Part shown: positions 1-8,234 of the stretch, piece by piece
Position numbering within the stretch: the stretch's first letter is position 1
Layout of the letters: the number at the start of each line of letters is the position of its first letter
Assembly (NCBI RefSeq): GCF_042726155.1
Contig: NZ_JBHXHV010000001.1
Location: forward strand, 930,001-994,000
Length of the DNA: 64,000 nt
Reading direction: 5' to 3'
From: Leucobacter sp042726155
GTDB lineage: Bacteria > Actinomycetota > Actinomycetes > Actinomycetales > Microbacteriaceae
Program-made: the position numbers and the translations under genes
Notes under the pieces: generated by a model
The model's database searches: none
What the model was told of the DNA's origin: nothing
Seen by the model: only the letters and a program-made list of their open reading frames with translations

Positions 1-1428
1 GAGCACGGTGTCTGACGTGCGTGAGCGCTGCAACTGGAGGTGTTGCAGAGCGCGATCCACCACGAGTGTTGCCGCAATATCGGGCCGCGCCAGCGTGATC
101 CGTGTTCGCCCCTCGTCCCCGATGTAGTCGCCGACGACGATGCCGCCCACGCGCTCGCCCAGCGAGCTGAGCAGGTATTCGAGCGGCTGTGGAATGCCGG
201 TCAGCGAAATGCGGGCAAATGCCTCGCGCGCCGAGTCTGGGGTGAGCCCGCGCTCGTAGGCCTCGGCGATCGAAGCCTCGGTGATCCGGCGGGTTGTCGC
301 GACTCCGATGTGTTCGGGGCGGGCGAGCGCCGCGAGCACCGCCTCGTCGTGGGGCGCGAGGGGCCCGGGAACCACCACGCTCAGATCGGGTTGCACGTAG
401 ACGCCGTCGGCGGTCGCGGGCATCGCGGTCGCGACGGCTTTGCTGACATCGCCAGCGCCCGCGAGGGTTGCATCGGCGACGGCCGTGAAGCGCCCCTTGA
501 GCGTGAGCCCGAGAAACTCGGCCGCGCGCACGAAGTCATTGACCGCTGCGAGCTCCGCCGGGGGGAGGAGCGGATAGCGCCGCGGAATCGATGCCGCAAT
601 CCTGCGCAAATCAGCCTCGGTTTCAGCCGCGGCCTCCCACTCGATGCGCAGCGGCGCCGGCATGGTGCGGGCCGCGGCCTGCGCGAGCGCGATCCAGCGA
701 TGCACGTGGGTGAGTTCGAGCCAGGTGCCCGACGCTGCGGTCGTGATGAGTAGCTGGTCGGCCTCGAGCGTCGTCACGAGTCCGGCCCGAAGCAATGCCG
801 CGAGCGCGAGCGCGACTCCGTCGGGCTCCACGCCGGTCGTATCGGCGAGCTGCTTGACGGTCGCGACCGCAATACTGCCCGAGCGATTCAGCTTGCCCGG
901 TCGATCGCGGAGCGTGCGCAGGCACTCGGCCGACTGCCCAACCGCGGTGAGCGCCGATGTGAACCACGCGCTCGTATCGGCGTGCGGAGCGGTCGCTGCG
1001 CCACCAGCTTCTTGCGAAGGAACATCAGATTCCGGATCGGCGGCGCGCCACGCGCCGCCACCCGCACCCTCGGGCGAGTTGACACTCGCACTACCGTGTT
1101 CGCCATCACCCAGCGCTTCGCCAAGCACGAGCTCCACCTCGGGCAGGCGCACCGGTTCCCCGGCTTCGCGGCCGAGCAATCCGAGCCCGATGAGTTCGGT
1201 GACGAGCACCGCATCGGCTCCGGCAGGGTCGCGCACGGCGTCGAGCCGGGTGCGATCGAGCGGGGCGAGTGCGCGAGTGATTGACTCGACCTTCAATAGA
1301 TCAGAGGCGAGGCCGATCGGGTCGATGATGCTCGCGGGCGCGTGCGGTCGGCGGCTGCGCACCAGCGCAACGAGGGTGTCGCGATCCATCTCCGCAATGG
1401 CGGAGGCGAGCGCGAGTGTTCCGCTCAT
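1..1428 (-). CDS. Helicase-associated (XPB/Ssl2-like C-terminal) domain protein, 3' end cut by the window
   Basis: Read leftward from the ATG at 1428, the frame stays open to base 1, giving 476 codons without a stop, so the C-terminus lies outside the window. The protein begins MSGTLALASAIAEMDRDTL and has a leucine- and alanine-rich helical N-terminal half. The second half has PLEYLLSSLGERVGGI and IGDEGRTRITLARPDIA segments, which resemble the helicase-associated domain of actinobacterial XPB-like proteins. I see no Walker A in the visible part, so this is probably not a helicase by itself. It is followed downstream by nothing visible and lies just upstream, on the same strand, of nothing; its right neighbour is a small membrane gene also on the minus strand. 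Family assignment is moderate. Confidence 0.6.
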   Translation of the reverse strand, partial: MSGTLALASAIAEMDRDTLVALVRSRRPHAPASIIDPIGLASDLLKVESITRALAPLDRTRLDAVRDPAGADAVLVTELIGLGLLGREAGEPVRLPEVELVLGEALGDGEHGSASVNSPEGAGGGAWRAADPESDVPSQEAGGAATAPHADTSAWFTSALTAVGQSAECLRTLRDRPGKLNRSGSIAVATVKQLADTTGVEPDGVALALAALLRAGLVTTLEADQLLITTAASGTWLELTHVHRWIALAQAAARTMPAPLRIEWEAAAETEADLRRIAASIPRRYPLLPPAELAAVNDFVRAAEFLGLTLKGRFTAVADATLAGAGDVSKAVATAMPATADGVYVQPDLSVVVPGPLAPHDEAVLAALARPEHIGVATTRRITEASIAEAYERGLTPDSAREAFARISLTGIPQPLEYLLSSLGERVGGIVVGDYIGDEGRTRITLARPDIAATLVVDRALQHLQLQRSRTSDTVL

Positions 1429-1441
1429 CAGAGGACCCGAC

Positions 1442-1708
1442 CTAGCGGCCGGAGAGCTTCCGGGTTTCGCTGCGGCGGCGACGCTGGCTGACGATCAACA
1501 GGATGATCAAGAGAGCGAAACCGATGGGAAGCCCGATCATCGAGATTCCGTAGACGACCGGCCACAGCCCCTCCGCGAGCGCGAAGCGATTGTTCAAGCC
1601 GACGATGAGCGTCGCGAAGAAGGAGAGGAGTGCCAGCGCAATGATCGTGAGCGATGCATAGGCGAGGATCCGCTCGAGGAGCGACGGCGTGCTGGGTTCA
1701 GTGGACAT
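1442..1708 (-). CDS. Small two-TM membrane protein
   Basis: This encodes 88 aa starting MSTEPSTPSLLERIL. Two hydrophobic segments (about residues 16-38 and 48-70) flank a short polar loop, and the protein ends in a basic RRRRSETRKLSGR tail, presumably cytoplasmic. I chose the ATG at 1708 because the upstream in-frame residues look non-coding; an ATG three codons earlier (1717) is also possible. It ends 13 bases before the start of the helicase-associated-domain gene on the same strand, so the two may be co-transcribed. The family occurs in actinobacteria without a known function; I cannot name a role. Confidence 0.7.
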   Translation of the reverse strand: MSTEPSTPSLLERILAYASLTIIALALLSFFATLIVGLNNRFALAEGLWPVVYGISMIGLPIGFALLIILLIVSQRRRRSETRKLSGR

Positions 1709-1848
1709 CCGCTCCATTTTATCGGGTTCGTGCCTCAGTGCGACGGCATGATCGACCGCTAGAATTGGCTGGATGTGCGGGAATCCGCGCTCGCGAACCG
1801 GCGTGAGCGGAACGCGGAGCATCCCGACGAGACGGAAAGGAACGAGGC

Positions 1849-2226
1849 ATGCCGAACGGCAAGGTCAGGTTCTATGACGAAGACAAGGGCTTCGGGTTCA
1901 TCCAGGGGGATGACGGCGCTCAGGTGTACCTGCACGCGTCCGTCGTACCCGCCGACGCAGAGATCCAGGCGGGCACCCGCTTGGAATACAGCGTCGCCGA
2001 CGGGCGTCGCGGCCCGCAGGCGCTTTCGGTACAGGTGCTCGACACCCCGCGGCTCGCCAAGCGCAGCCGCAAATCTGCAGACGAAATGTCCATCATTATC
2101 GAGGACCTCGTGAAGCTGCTCGACGGCCTCGGCGAGCGCCTGAAGCACGGTCAATACCCCGAGCGTGCGCAGTCGCGTAAGGTCGCGACGATGCTGCGCC
2201 GAGTCGCGGATGACTTCGATGTCTGA
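1849..2226 (+). CDS. Cold-shock-domain protein with C-terminal extension
   Basis: The N-terminal ~65 residues form a cold-shock OB fold that binds single-stranded RNA or DNA: RNP1 is KGFGFI (residues 13-18) and RNP2 is VYLHAS (26-31). Typical CspA proteins stop near 67 residues. This one runs to 125, with a basic helical extension containing RLAKRSRKSADEM and DLVKLLDGLGERLKHG, a form seen in actinobacterial CspB-like proteins. A -10-like TAGAAT lies at 1760-1765 and an AAAGGAACGAGG ribosome-binding region precedes the ATG. The stop codon overlaps the start of the DUF3027 gene (ATGTCTGA), so the two are translationally coupled. Confidence 0.88.
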   Translation: MPNGKVRFYDEDKGFGFIQGDDGAQVYLHASVVPADAEIQAGTRLEYSVADGRRGPQALSVQVLDTPRLAKRSRKSADEMSIIIEDLVKLLDGLGERLKHGQYPERAQSRKVATMLRRVADDFDV

Positions 2227-2866
2227 GTCGCAGATCGCACCCGATCCGGTGCTGCTCGAATCGCGTGAGCAGGCTCGCGCCGCGCTCGCGGAGATCACCG
2301 ACCCGGAGACGATCGGTGCTGACGAGGGACACGAAGTCAACGACGAACACGTGCTGACGCTGCTGTTCGAGAGCAAGCTCGCCGGGTACCCCGGCTGGCG
2401 ATGGGCGGCGACGCTCGCCCGCACCAGCGAGGACGCGCCCGTCACCGTGCTTGAGGTCGAACTGCTGCCCGGCCCCGGGTCGGTCGTCGCGCCCGAGTGG
2501 GTGCCGTGGTCTGAGCGCCTCGCGCAGTATCGCGACGCTCAGTCGAAGCAGACTCCTGAAGAGGCGGAGGCCGCCGAACGCGCCGCCGCGCTGGTTGACG
2601 AGGACGATGTCGACTCGGACGACGATCCGCTCGAGAACGACTTCAGCGACTTCGATGACGAGATTGACGGCGTTGATCTCGACGAGTCAGACGATGACTC
2701 TGACGAAGATGATTCAGACGATGACGACGACGCGGAAGACGACGCAGACGATGATTCCGACGAGGATCGCGACGACGACTCTGACGACACGAAACTCTTC
2801 GACGAAGACACCGACGACGTTGACGACGACGACGCGGAAGACGCCGATGATTCGGAAGACGAGTAA
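2219..2866 (+). CDS. DUF3027 family protein with very acidic tail
   Basis: The product is 215 aa. The first ~115 residues match the actinobacterial DUF3027 pattern (ALAEITDPETIGADEGHE, LFESKLAGYPGWRWA, ELLPGPGSVVAPEWVPW, plus SERLAQYRD). The rest is an aspartate/glutamate/serine-rich low-complexity tail that is almost certainly disordered. The function of the family is unknown. The start overlaps the end of the cold-shock gene; an in-frame ATG at 2210 is an alternative. The consistent pairing with a cold-shock protein suggests a shared role in nucleic-acid binding or stress, but that is inference. Confidence 0.8.
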   Translation: MSESQIAPDPVLLESREQARAALAEITDPETIGADEGHEVNDEHVLTLLFESKLAGYPGWRWAATLARTSEDAPVTVLEVELLPGPGSVVAPEWVPWSERLAQYRDAQSKQTPEEAEAAERAAALVDEDDVDSDDDPLENDFSDFDDEIDGVDLDESDDDSDEDDSDDDDDAEDDADDDSDEDRDDDSDDTKLFDEDTDDVDDDDAEDADDSEDE

Positions 2867-2893
2867 CTAACCCCTGGGGAGCACCCTGCGCTA

Positions 2894-2953
2894 GTTCTGT
2901 CGTCGCAAATCAGCCGATCACGCTTGTGAAGCGCCGATTTGCGACGACAGAAC
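2894..2953. terminator. 18-bp perfect inverted repeat between convergent genes
   Basis: Arms at 2894-2911 (GTTCTGTCGTCGCAAATC) and 2936-2953 match perfectly around a 24-nt spacer, which contains its own small TCAC/GTGA stem. It sits between the ends of the DUF3027 gene (+) and serC (-), so it probably serves as a bidirectional terminator. There is no U-tract on either side, so a repeat-element origin remains possible. Confidence 0.6.
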
Positions 2954-2978
2954 GGGGTCAGCGTCCCGGTGACACCCG

Positions 2979-4097
2979 TTACGCGCCCTGAGCCAGAATG
3001 TAGTCGATCGACGAGGTCAGTGCTCGCACATCGTCGGGCTCGATGGCCGTGAACGTGGCAATGCGCAGCTGATTGCGGCCCAGCTTGCGGTAGGGCTCCG
3101 TATCGACCACACCGTTGGCGCGAAGCGCGCTCGAGATGGCGGCCGCATCGATCGAGTCGTCAAAGTCGATCGTCACAACGACTTGTGAGCGATGATCCGG
3201 GTTCGCAACAAACGGTGTCGCGACCTCGCTGCGCTCAGCCCAGTCGTACAGCACCCCCGAAGACTCGGCCGTGCGGGCGGCGGCCCACGCGAGACCGCCC
3301 TGGGCGTTGATCCAGCGCACCTGCTCGTCCATCATGCCGAGGGTTGCCAGTGCTGGGGTGTTGAGCGTCTGGTTCTTGCGTGAGTTCTCAAGCGCGCCCG
3401 CGAGGTTCAGCGTCTCGGGAATGTAGCGGCCCGAGGCGGTGACCCGCTCGATGCGCTCGATCGCGGCGGGCGATACGAGTGCGAACCAGAGGCCGCCGTC
3501 GGACGCGAAGTTCTTCTGCGGGGAGAAGTAGTAGACGTCGACCTCGTTCGCGTCGAAGTCGATGCCGCCTGCACCGCTCGTCGCGTCGACGACGGTGAGC
3601 GCACCGGCATCGCCAGCGACGCGGCGCACCGGGGCCATAACCCCGGTCGAGGTCTCGTTGTGCGGGTATGCGTAGACGTCGACACCGGCGACGGCCTCGG
3701 AAGTGGATCGGGATCCGGCGTCGGCCGCGCGCACGTCGGGGTCAGCGAGGAACGGGGCGGCCGCGGCCGCCTTCGCGAACTTCGCACCGAACTCGCCGAA
3801 CGTCAGGTGCTGGCTGCGCTCTTCGATGAGCGAGTGCACGGCCGAGTCCCAGAACGTCGTCGCGCCGCCGTTGGCCAGCAAGATCTCGTACCCCTCGGGC
3901 GCGCGAAACAGCTCAGCGAGCCCCGAGCGGACGCTGCCGACGAGATTTTTGACGGGCGCCTGGCGGTGCGAAGTGCCGAGCACCTGCGGCTGCAGCGACG
4001 ACAGGAAGTCGAGCTGTTCGCCGCGAACCTTCGACGGGCCACAACCGAATCGGCCGTCGGCGGGGAGGAGCTCAGTGGGGATCGTGATGTCAGCCAT
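2979..4097 (-). CDS. serC: Phosphoserine aminotransferase
   Basis: This 372-aa PLP enzyme converts 3-phosphohydroxypyruvate plus glutamate to phosphoserine and 2-oxoglutarate in serine synthesis. It has the compact actinobacterial SerC N-terminus RFGCGPSKVR, the phosphate-binding GTSHRQAPVK segment, NGGATTFWDSA, and the cofactor lysine in FSPQKNFASDGG (K195). Length is normal for the family. The start is supported by a -10 box TAGAAT at 4105-4110 exactly 7 nt upstream of the ATG, so the message is probably leaderless. It is transcribed divergently from the DtxR-type repressor gene. Confidence 0.93.
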   Translation of the reverse strand: MADITIPTELLPADGRFGCGPSKVRGEQLDFLSSLQPQVLGTSHRQAPVKNLVGSVRSGLAELFRAPEGYEILLANGGATTFWDSAVHSLIEERSQHLTFGEFGAKFAKAAAAAPFLADPDVRAADAGSRSTSEAVAGVDVYAYPHNETSTGVMAPVRRVAGDAGALTVVDATSGAGGIDFDANEVDVYYFSPQKNFASDGGLWFALVSPAAIERIERVTASGRYIPETLNLAGALENSRKNQTLNTPALATLGMMDEQVRWINAQGGLAWAAARTAESSGVLYDWAERSEVATPFVANPDHRSQVVVTIDFDDSIDAAAISSALRANGVVDTEPYRKLGRNQLRIATFTAIEPDDVRALTSSIDYILAQGA

Positions 4098-4104
4098 GAG
4101 CGCA

Positions 4105-4110
4105 ATTCTA
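4105..4110 (-). promoter_or_regulatory. -10 box of leaderless serC
   Basis: TAGAAT on the minus strand with 7 nt to the serC ATG at 4097. There is no room for a ribosome-binding site, which fits a leaderless transcript. Confidence 0.55.
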
Positions 4111-4184
4111 TCGAGCGCTGTGCTTCGGCATGCGTCGCCTCGTCGCGATGCCTTAAGCTGTTCGACGGACCCGAAAGGACGGCG

Positions 4185-4877
4185 ATGACGGACCTGATCG
4201 ACACCACCGAGATGTACCTCCGCACAATTCTTGAGCTGGAGGAGGAGGGGATTGTTCCCCTGCGCGCTCGTATTTCAGAGCGCCTCGGACACTCGGGTCC
4301 CACGGTCTCGCAGACGGTCGGCCGCATGGAACGCGACGGTCTCGTCGTGGTCACTGACGATCGCCGGCTGGAGCTGACCATCGTTGGCCGCAGTAAAGCC
4401 GTGCACGTTATGCGCAAGCACCGCCTCGCTGAGCGCCTCCTCGCAGACGTCATCGGGCTGGAGTGGGCGTACGTCCACGAGGAAGCGTGCCGCTGGGAGC
4501 ACGTGATGAGTGAGCAGGTCGAGCGCAAGCTGCTTGGCATCTTGGGCAACCCGACCGAGTCTCCCTACGGCAATCCGATCCCGGGTCTTGAAGAACTCGG
4601 TGCGCTGCGCGCCGGTTCGTTTCAGACCGGCGTGACCGGGCTGACCGAGCTGCTCATCGACCCCGATATGCCGGTGGTTGCACGTATTAAGCGTCTGGCC
4701 GAACCACTGCAGGTTGATCCCGAACTGCTTGAGCAGCTTGCGGCCGCTGGGGTACTTCCCGGCAACCGGGCCTCCTTCACTCGTTCCGGGCACGTCGTGC
4801 ACATCGAGGTTGAGGGTTCCAGTGAAGCGATCGACCTGCCATCAGAGGTCGCCGCACACATCTTCGTCTCAATGTAG
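4185..4877 (+). CDS. DtxR/IdeR-type iron-dependent repressor
   Basis: This 230-aa regulator has an N-terminal winged helix (about 1-60), a dimerisation/metal domain (to about 140) and a C-terminal SH3-like domain. The metal ligands fall at the classical DtxR positions: M10, H79, E83, H98, C102, E105 and H106 in the MRKHRLAERLL and HEEACRWEH motifs. The presence of C102 and M10 points to Fe(II) sensing of the DtxR/IdeR kind rather than MntR. The ATG at 4185 has an AAAGGA ribosome-binding site. A TAAGCT -10 candidate lies at 4154-4159. I see no clear DtxR box nearby. Confidence 0.92.
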   Translation: MTDLIDTTEMYLRTILELEEEGIVPLRARISERLGHSGPTVSQTVGRMERDGLVVVTDDRRLELTIVGRSKAVHVMRKHRLAERLLADVIGLEWAYVHEEACRWEHVMSEQVERKLLGILGNPTESPYGNPIPGLEELGALRAGSFQTGVTGLTELLIDPDMPVVARIKRLAEPLQVDPELLEQLAAAGVLPGNRASFTRSGHVVHIEVEGSSEAIDLPSEVAAHIFVSM

Positions 4878-4984
4878 ACACCCGCACTTCCGAGCCGTCA
4901 CAACACGGTAGGAGTGTGCGGTCGCAGGCAGAACCTCCCGTCCGGGTGCGTTCTCAATGGAGTTGAGAGACAGAGGAGTCCTCG

Positions 4985-6337
4985 TTGACACTGCCCACCC
5001 CGAAAGCACACCTGCAATCAGTTGCTGACACCGTCGCCGGTCGAAGCGCGGCGGAGCCCGAGTTTCTGCAGGCGGTGCGCGAGGTGCTCGACACGCTCGA
5101 ACCGGTGCTCGCGCAGCGCCCCGAGTTCATCGAGGCGGGCATTCTCGATCGGCTCGTGGAACCCGAACGCCAGCTCATCTTCCGAGTGCCGTGGACCGAT
5201 GACGCCGGCCGAGTGCGCGTGAACCGCGGCTATCGCGTCCAGTTCAACTCGGCGCTCGGCCCCTATAAAGGAGGCCTCCGCTTTCATCCGACCGTGAACC
5301 TGTCGGTTGTGAAGTTCTTGGGCTTCGAACAGATCTTCAAGAACGCGCTCACCTCGCAGCGCATTGGTGGTGGCAAGGGCGGCTCTGACTTCGACCCGAG
5401 CGGTAAGAGCGACGCAGAGGTGATGCGCTTCTGCCAGAGCTTCATGACGGAGCTCGTGCACCACATCGGCGAGCACACTGACATCCCCGCGGGCGACATC
5501 GGCGTCGGCGGGCGCGAGATCGGGTACCTGTTCGGGCAGTATCGGCGGATCACCCAGCGCTATGAGGCTGGCGTCTTAACCGGTAAGGGTGTCGGGTGGG
5601 GCGGCGCTGAGGTGCGCACCGAGGCCACCGGCTACGGCGCGGTGTTCTTCGCCGAGGAGATGCTGCTGCGTGCTGGCGAAGGCATCGAGGGGCGGCGGGC
5701 AATTGTCTCGGGCTCTGGCAACGTGGCAACGTACGCGATCGAAAAGGTGCAGCAGCTCGGTGGCACCGCGGTGACGGCGTCTGATTCAAGCGGGTACATC
5801 GTCGACGAGGCCGGGATCGACGTCGAGCTGTTGAAGCAGATCAAAGAGGTCGAGCGGGCACGCATCTCGGAGTACGCGGAGCGCCGCTCGAGTGCGCGTT
5901 TCGTGTCCTCGGGGTCTGTGTGGCAGGTGCCCGGCGAGCTGGCCTTCCCGTGCGCGACGCAGAACGAACTCGACGTCGATGACGCTCGCGCGCTGATCGC
6001 CGGAGGCGTGCGCGCCGTCGCCGAGGGGGCGAACATGCCGACCACGCCCGAAGCCGTCGAGCTGTTTCAGGCGGCCGGGGTGCTCTTCGCGCCCGGCAAG
6101 GCAGCGAACGCTGGCGGTGTGGCAACCTCCGCGCTCGAAATGAGCCAGAATGCCGCGCGCTCGCGCTGGGACCGTCAGACGAGCGAATCGCGGCTGCACG
6201 ACATCATGCGTGATGTTCACGCCTCAGCGTATGAGGCATCGGTGCGCTACGGTCGGCCGGGCGATTACGTGCTCGGTGCGAACTCGGCGGCGTTCGAAAC
6301 GGTGGCGCAGGCGATGCTCGAGCAGGGCGTCATCTGA
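4985..6337 (+). CDS. gdhA: NADP-specific glutamate dehydrogenase
   Basis: This 450-aa hexameric-type enzyme catalyses reductive amination of 2-oxoglutarate to glutamate. The family hallmarks are present: GGLRFHPTVNLSVVKFLGFE, catalytic lysine in GGGKGGSDFDP (K131), PAGDIGVGGREIGYL, and the nucleotide-binding GSGNVA. Translation starts at an uncommon TTG (4985), preceded by AGAGGAG at good spacing. The gene stands alone; a GlnR homologue is encoded elsewhere in this window, but no clear GlnR box is visible upstream. Confidence 0.95.
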   Translation: MTLPTPKAHLQSVADTVAGRSAAEPEFLQAVREVLDTLEPVLAQRPEFIEAGILDRLVEPERQLIFRVPWTDDAGRVRVNRGYRVQFNSALGPYKGGLRFHPTVNLSVVKFLGFEQIFKNALTSQRIGGGKGGSDFDPSGKSDAEVMRFCQSFMTELVHHIGEHTDIPAGDIGVGGREIGYLFGQYRRITQRYEAGVLTGKGVGWGGAEVRTEATGYGAVFFAEEMLLRAGEGIEGRRAIVSGSGNVATYAIEKVQQLGGTAVTASDSSGYIVDEAGIDVELLKQIKEVERARISEYAERRSSARFVSSGSVWQVPGELAFPCATQNELDVDDARALIAGGVRAVAEGANMPTTPEAVELFQAAGVLFAPGKAANAGGVATSALEMSQNAARSRWDRQTSESRLHDIMRDVHASAYEASVRYGRPGDYVLGANSAAFETVAQAMLEQGVI

Positions 6338-6420
6338 GCCTCGTTTTGCTCGACATCGAGTGAACGAGGGCGATGCGGGGTCCCGAAAATCCGCAGCTTT
6401 AAGCCGTACTTGAGGGTTTC

Positions 6421-6457
6421 GTGACCTGAGCGTGACATATTCGTGATGTTCGGTTAC
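6421..6457 (+). promoter_or_regulatory. 11-bp-spaced GTGAC direct repeats (OmpR-family operator candidate)
   Basis: GTGAC at 6421, GTGAC at 6432, GTGAT at 6443 and GTTAC at 6453 form a helical-turn-spaced ladder upstream of the NlpC/P60-like hydrolase gene. Tandem sites 11 bp apart are typical of OmpR/PhoB-family regulators. MtrA is a plausible binder because it controls cell-wall hydrolases in actinobacteria; this is inference. Confidence 0.5.
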
Positions 6458-6531
6458 CCTTGAACGGTCGCGGCCTCTAGTGGGTCGTACCTGACGCAGA
6501 CACCAGTTGCAACAGTAAGGCAGATATACAC

Positions 6532-7287
6532 GTGACTCAGCACTCCAGCACGGACGTCGCGCTTCCGAGCGGTATCGCTCAGCGCAACCCGTCGCGAGCG
6601 AAGCGGATCGCCCAGATGGCCGGCGCAGCAGCGCTCAGCCTCGGCATGGTCGGCACGTTCTCAATCCCTGCATACGCGGCAGGTCCCTCCGTCGAAGGCG
6701 CTCCTGACGCCGACATTACGCAGCAGCAGTCGCTGACGACGGTCAACTCCGACGCAGAGGTCCTTCCCGACCCCGCAGTCGAGGGTGCCGTTGGCGCAGA
6801 CGTTCTTGCCCGCGAGAAGGCAGCAGCCGCTGCTAAGAAGGCGGAAGAAGACGCTGCGAAGAAGGCGGCCGAGACCACCGATGCGAGTGGCTCCGGCACC
6901 GCAGTACCGGTCAACGCGAGCTACGCCGGAAAAGATGTCCCCGCCGGCGTTGGCGCTTCGGGTCTCGTGAACGCAGCGGTCGCGCAGGTTGGCGTTGGCC
7001 AAGACTGCACCGACCTCGTGCAGAACTCGCTCGCAGCGATTGGCCTGACCCAGCGTCGCGACCAGGGCGGCTACGACCACGGCGTGAGCGACTTCATGCG
7101 ATACGGCACGCAGGTCACCGACGGCAACTACGCTCCCGGCGACATCCTCATCTGGCCGGGCGCTCCCCACACGGCCATCTACATCGGCAACGGCCAGGCC
7201 GTGCACGGTGGTTGGGGCGGCGGCCAGACCGTCATCAACACGTACGCTTCGCCTGACGCTTCACCCGTGGTCATTCGACTCGGCTAA
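6532..7287 (+). CDS. Secreted NlpC/P60-like cell-wall hydrolase
   Basis: The product is 251 aa. A long twin-basic N-region (SRAKRIAQMAG) precedes a hydrophobic core and an AYA signal-peptidase site near residue 49. A proline/alanine/lysine-rich stretch with an AAAAKKAEEDAAKKAAE helix follows (about 95-115). The C-terminal ~110 residues form a compact cysteine-peptidase-like domain: C159 in GQDCTDLVQN, H213 in APHTAIYIG, and H225. Such enzymes cut peptide stems of peptidoglycan outside the cell. The start is GTG (6532). The promoter region holds an 11-bp repeat array and a strong terminator follows, so it is a single-gene transcript. Confidence 0.8.
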   Translation: MTQHSSTDVALPSGIAQRNPSRAKRIAQMAGAAALSLGMVGTFSIPAYAAGPSVEGAPDADITQQQSLTTVNSDAEVLPDPAVEGAVGADVLAREKAAAAAKKAEEDAAKKAAETTDASGSGTAVPVNASYAGKDVPAGVGASGLVNAAVAQVGVGQDCTDLVQNSLAAIGLTQRRDQGGYDHGVSDFMRYGTQVTDGNYAPGDILIWPGAPHTAIYIGNGQAVHGGWGGGQTVINTYASPDASPVVIRLG

Positions 7288-7303
7288 TCAGCGCAGGTAG
7301 TCC

Positions 7304-7341
7304 ACTTCGGCGGGCGGGGTTTCGACCCCGCCCGCCGAAGT
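7304..7341 (+). terminator. Intrinsic terminator of the NlpC/P60-like gene
   Basis: A perfect 16-bp stem (7304-7319 with 7326-7341, GC-rich) with a 6-nt loop is followed directly by GTTTTGTTG. It lies 17 nt after the stop codon. This is a textbook Rho-independent terminator. Confidence 0.93.
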
Positions 7342-7392
7342 GTTTTGTTGCCCGTGCGCTAGACTCGCATGGGCCTGATCGCAGGCCCGTCC

Positions 7393-7465
7393 GCCCCGGT
7401 AGCTCAGTGGATAGAGCACTTCTCTCCTAAAGAAGGTGTCGTAGGTTCGATTCCTATCCGGGGCA
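7393..7465 (+). tRNA. tRNA-Arg (anticodon CCT)
   Basis: The cloverleaf is complete: acceptor GCCCCGG/CCGGGGC, D arm GCTC/GAGC, anticodon loop CTCCTAA giving CCT, and T arm GTAGG-TTCGATT-CCTAT. It has 73 nt with discriminator A; CCA is not encoded. A -10-like TAGACT lies at 7360-7365 and a small GGGCCT/AGGCCC hairpin sits between it and the mature 5' end. Confidence 0.95.
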
Positions 7466-7542
7466 CTTCACACCTCTCGCTCGGCATGCCGCCGTGGCTC
7501 TGCGAACGGCGAGGCTGTGAGCGGGCAGTTAAGGTGAGAAGC

Positions 7543-7836
7543 GTGAGAGACGTGCCGTCTGAGAATAGGAACCGCCACTTCGTTGGGCTTGCAGCCGGGG
7601 TAACTGCCCTCGTGCTGACCTACGTGTTGAGCGGTGGGGTGGTCACGTACCTCATTTACATTGGCGTGAGTGTGCTCGCGGTGCTCGTCGGTCACTACGC
7701 GGTCAAGCGGCCGGGGCGCACACGCTGGGCTGCAATTGTCGGACTTGTACTGAGTTATCTCACGCTGGTTATGTCGATCGGGTTGCTTACGGTGCGCCTC
7801 ACGTTGGTGCTGTCGAACACGGGCACTCCGCTGTAA
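7543..7836 (+). CDS. Small three-TM membrane protein
   Basis: This encodes 97 aa with three hydrophobic spans (roughly residues 12-32, 34-52 and 64-88) separated by a basic KRPGRTR loop. The layout recalls DUF4190-type proteins. I chose the GTG at 7543 because AAGG lies about 8 nt upstream; upstream in-frame codons would run into the tRNA-Arg gene. GTG at 7534 or 7552 are alternatives. Its function is unknown. The larger frame reaching through the tRNA is not credible. Confidence 0.65.
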   Translation: MRDVPSENRNRHFVGLAAGVTALVLTYVLSGGVVTYLIYIGVSVLAVLVGHYAVKRPGRTRWAAIVGLVLSYLTLVMSIGLLTVRLTLVLSNTGTPL

Positions 7837-8234
7837 CTGGCCGGCTGCGAAGAAGTTGCGTGAAGAGCTGTCCCAGTGGCCCAACGTTGGTCAATGTGCG
7901 ACGATTTCGGTTACGTAAGCCGCATATCTCGGAGCAATTCCTCATTCTTTTCATCCGAACGTCACGTTTCGGCAGCAATCCCGTGTTACGGTCGTGGCCC
8001 CCTTTCTACCCATTTTGATGTGCCGATTTCGACGGGTAATCGGGATCTGATTCTCGTGCGTGAGCCTTGCCCCCGTTGACCACCGTCGTGGTGTCGCGTC
8101 GGCTCGGCACGGGCGACGACACGCCCTCTCCTGGGGATACGCGAGGGGCGCGTCACGATTCCAGCCTTTCGTCGTTCTAGGTGGGAGAGCGTCGGAAATG
8201 AACTCGGCGCAAAGTGGCGGGCAGTGGGGGTTGT
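7837..8234. other. ~400-bp intergenic region, relatively AT-rich
   Basis: Between the small membrane gene and the AraC gene the base composition drops (runs such as TTCTTTTCATCC near 7948). One short open frame (about 7876-8079, +) has atypical codon use and no recognisable product. I see no tRNA, repeat or clear terminator. It probably contains the promoter of the AraC-type gene. Confidence 0.4.

Noticed and set aside
40..1762. Plus-strand frames over the first 1.7 kb
   Set aside because: Antisense to the partial helicase-associated-domain gene, which reads through without stop and has coherent sequence.
2539..2811. Serine-rich minus-strand frame
   Set aside because: Antisense of the aspartate-rich tail of the DUF3027 protein.
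4878..4984. GlnR binding site upstream of gdhA
   Set aside because: A GTCAC is present but the following half-sites do not match the GTnAC-n6-GAAAC pattern.
6338..6531. c-di-AMP (ydaO-type) riboswitch upstream of the NlpC/P60-like gene
   Set aside because: Such riboswitches precede some actinobacterial hydrolase genes, but the leader is too short and I cannot trace the required helices.
7876..8079. 67-aa plus-strand frame in the intergenic region
   Set aside because: No ribosome-binding site at a good distance, atypical residue content, no domain.
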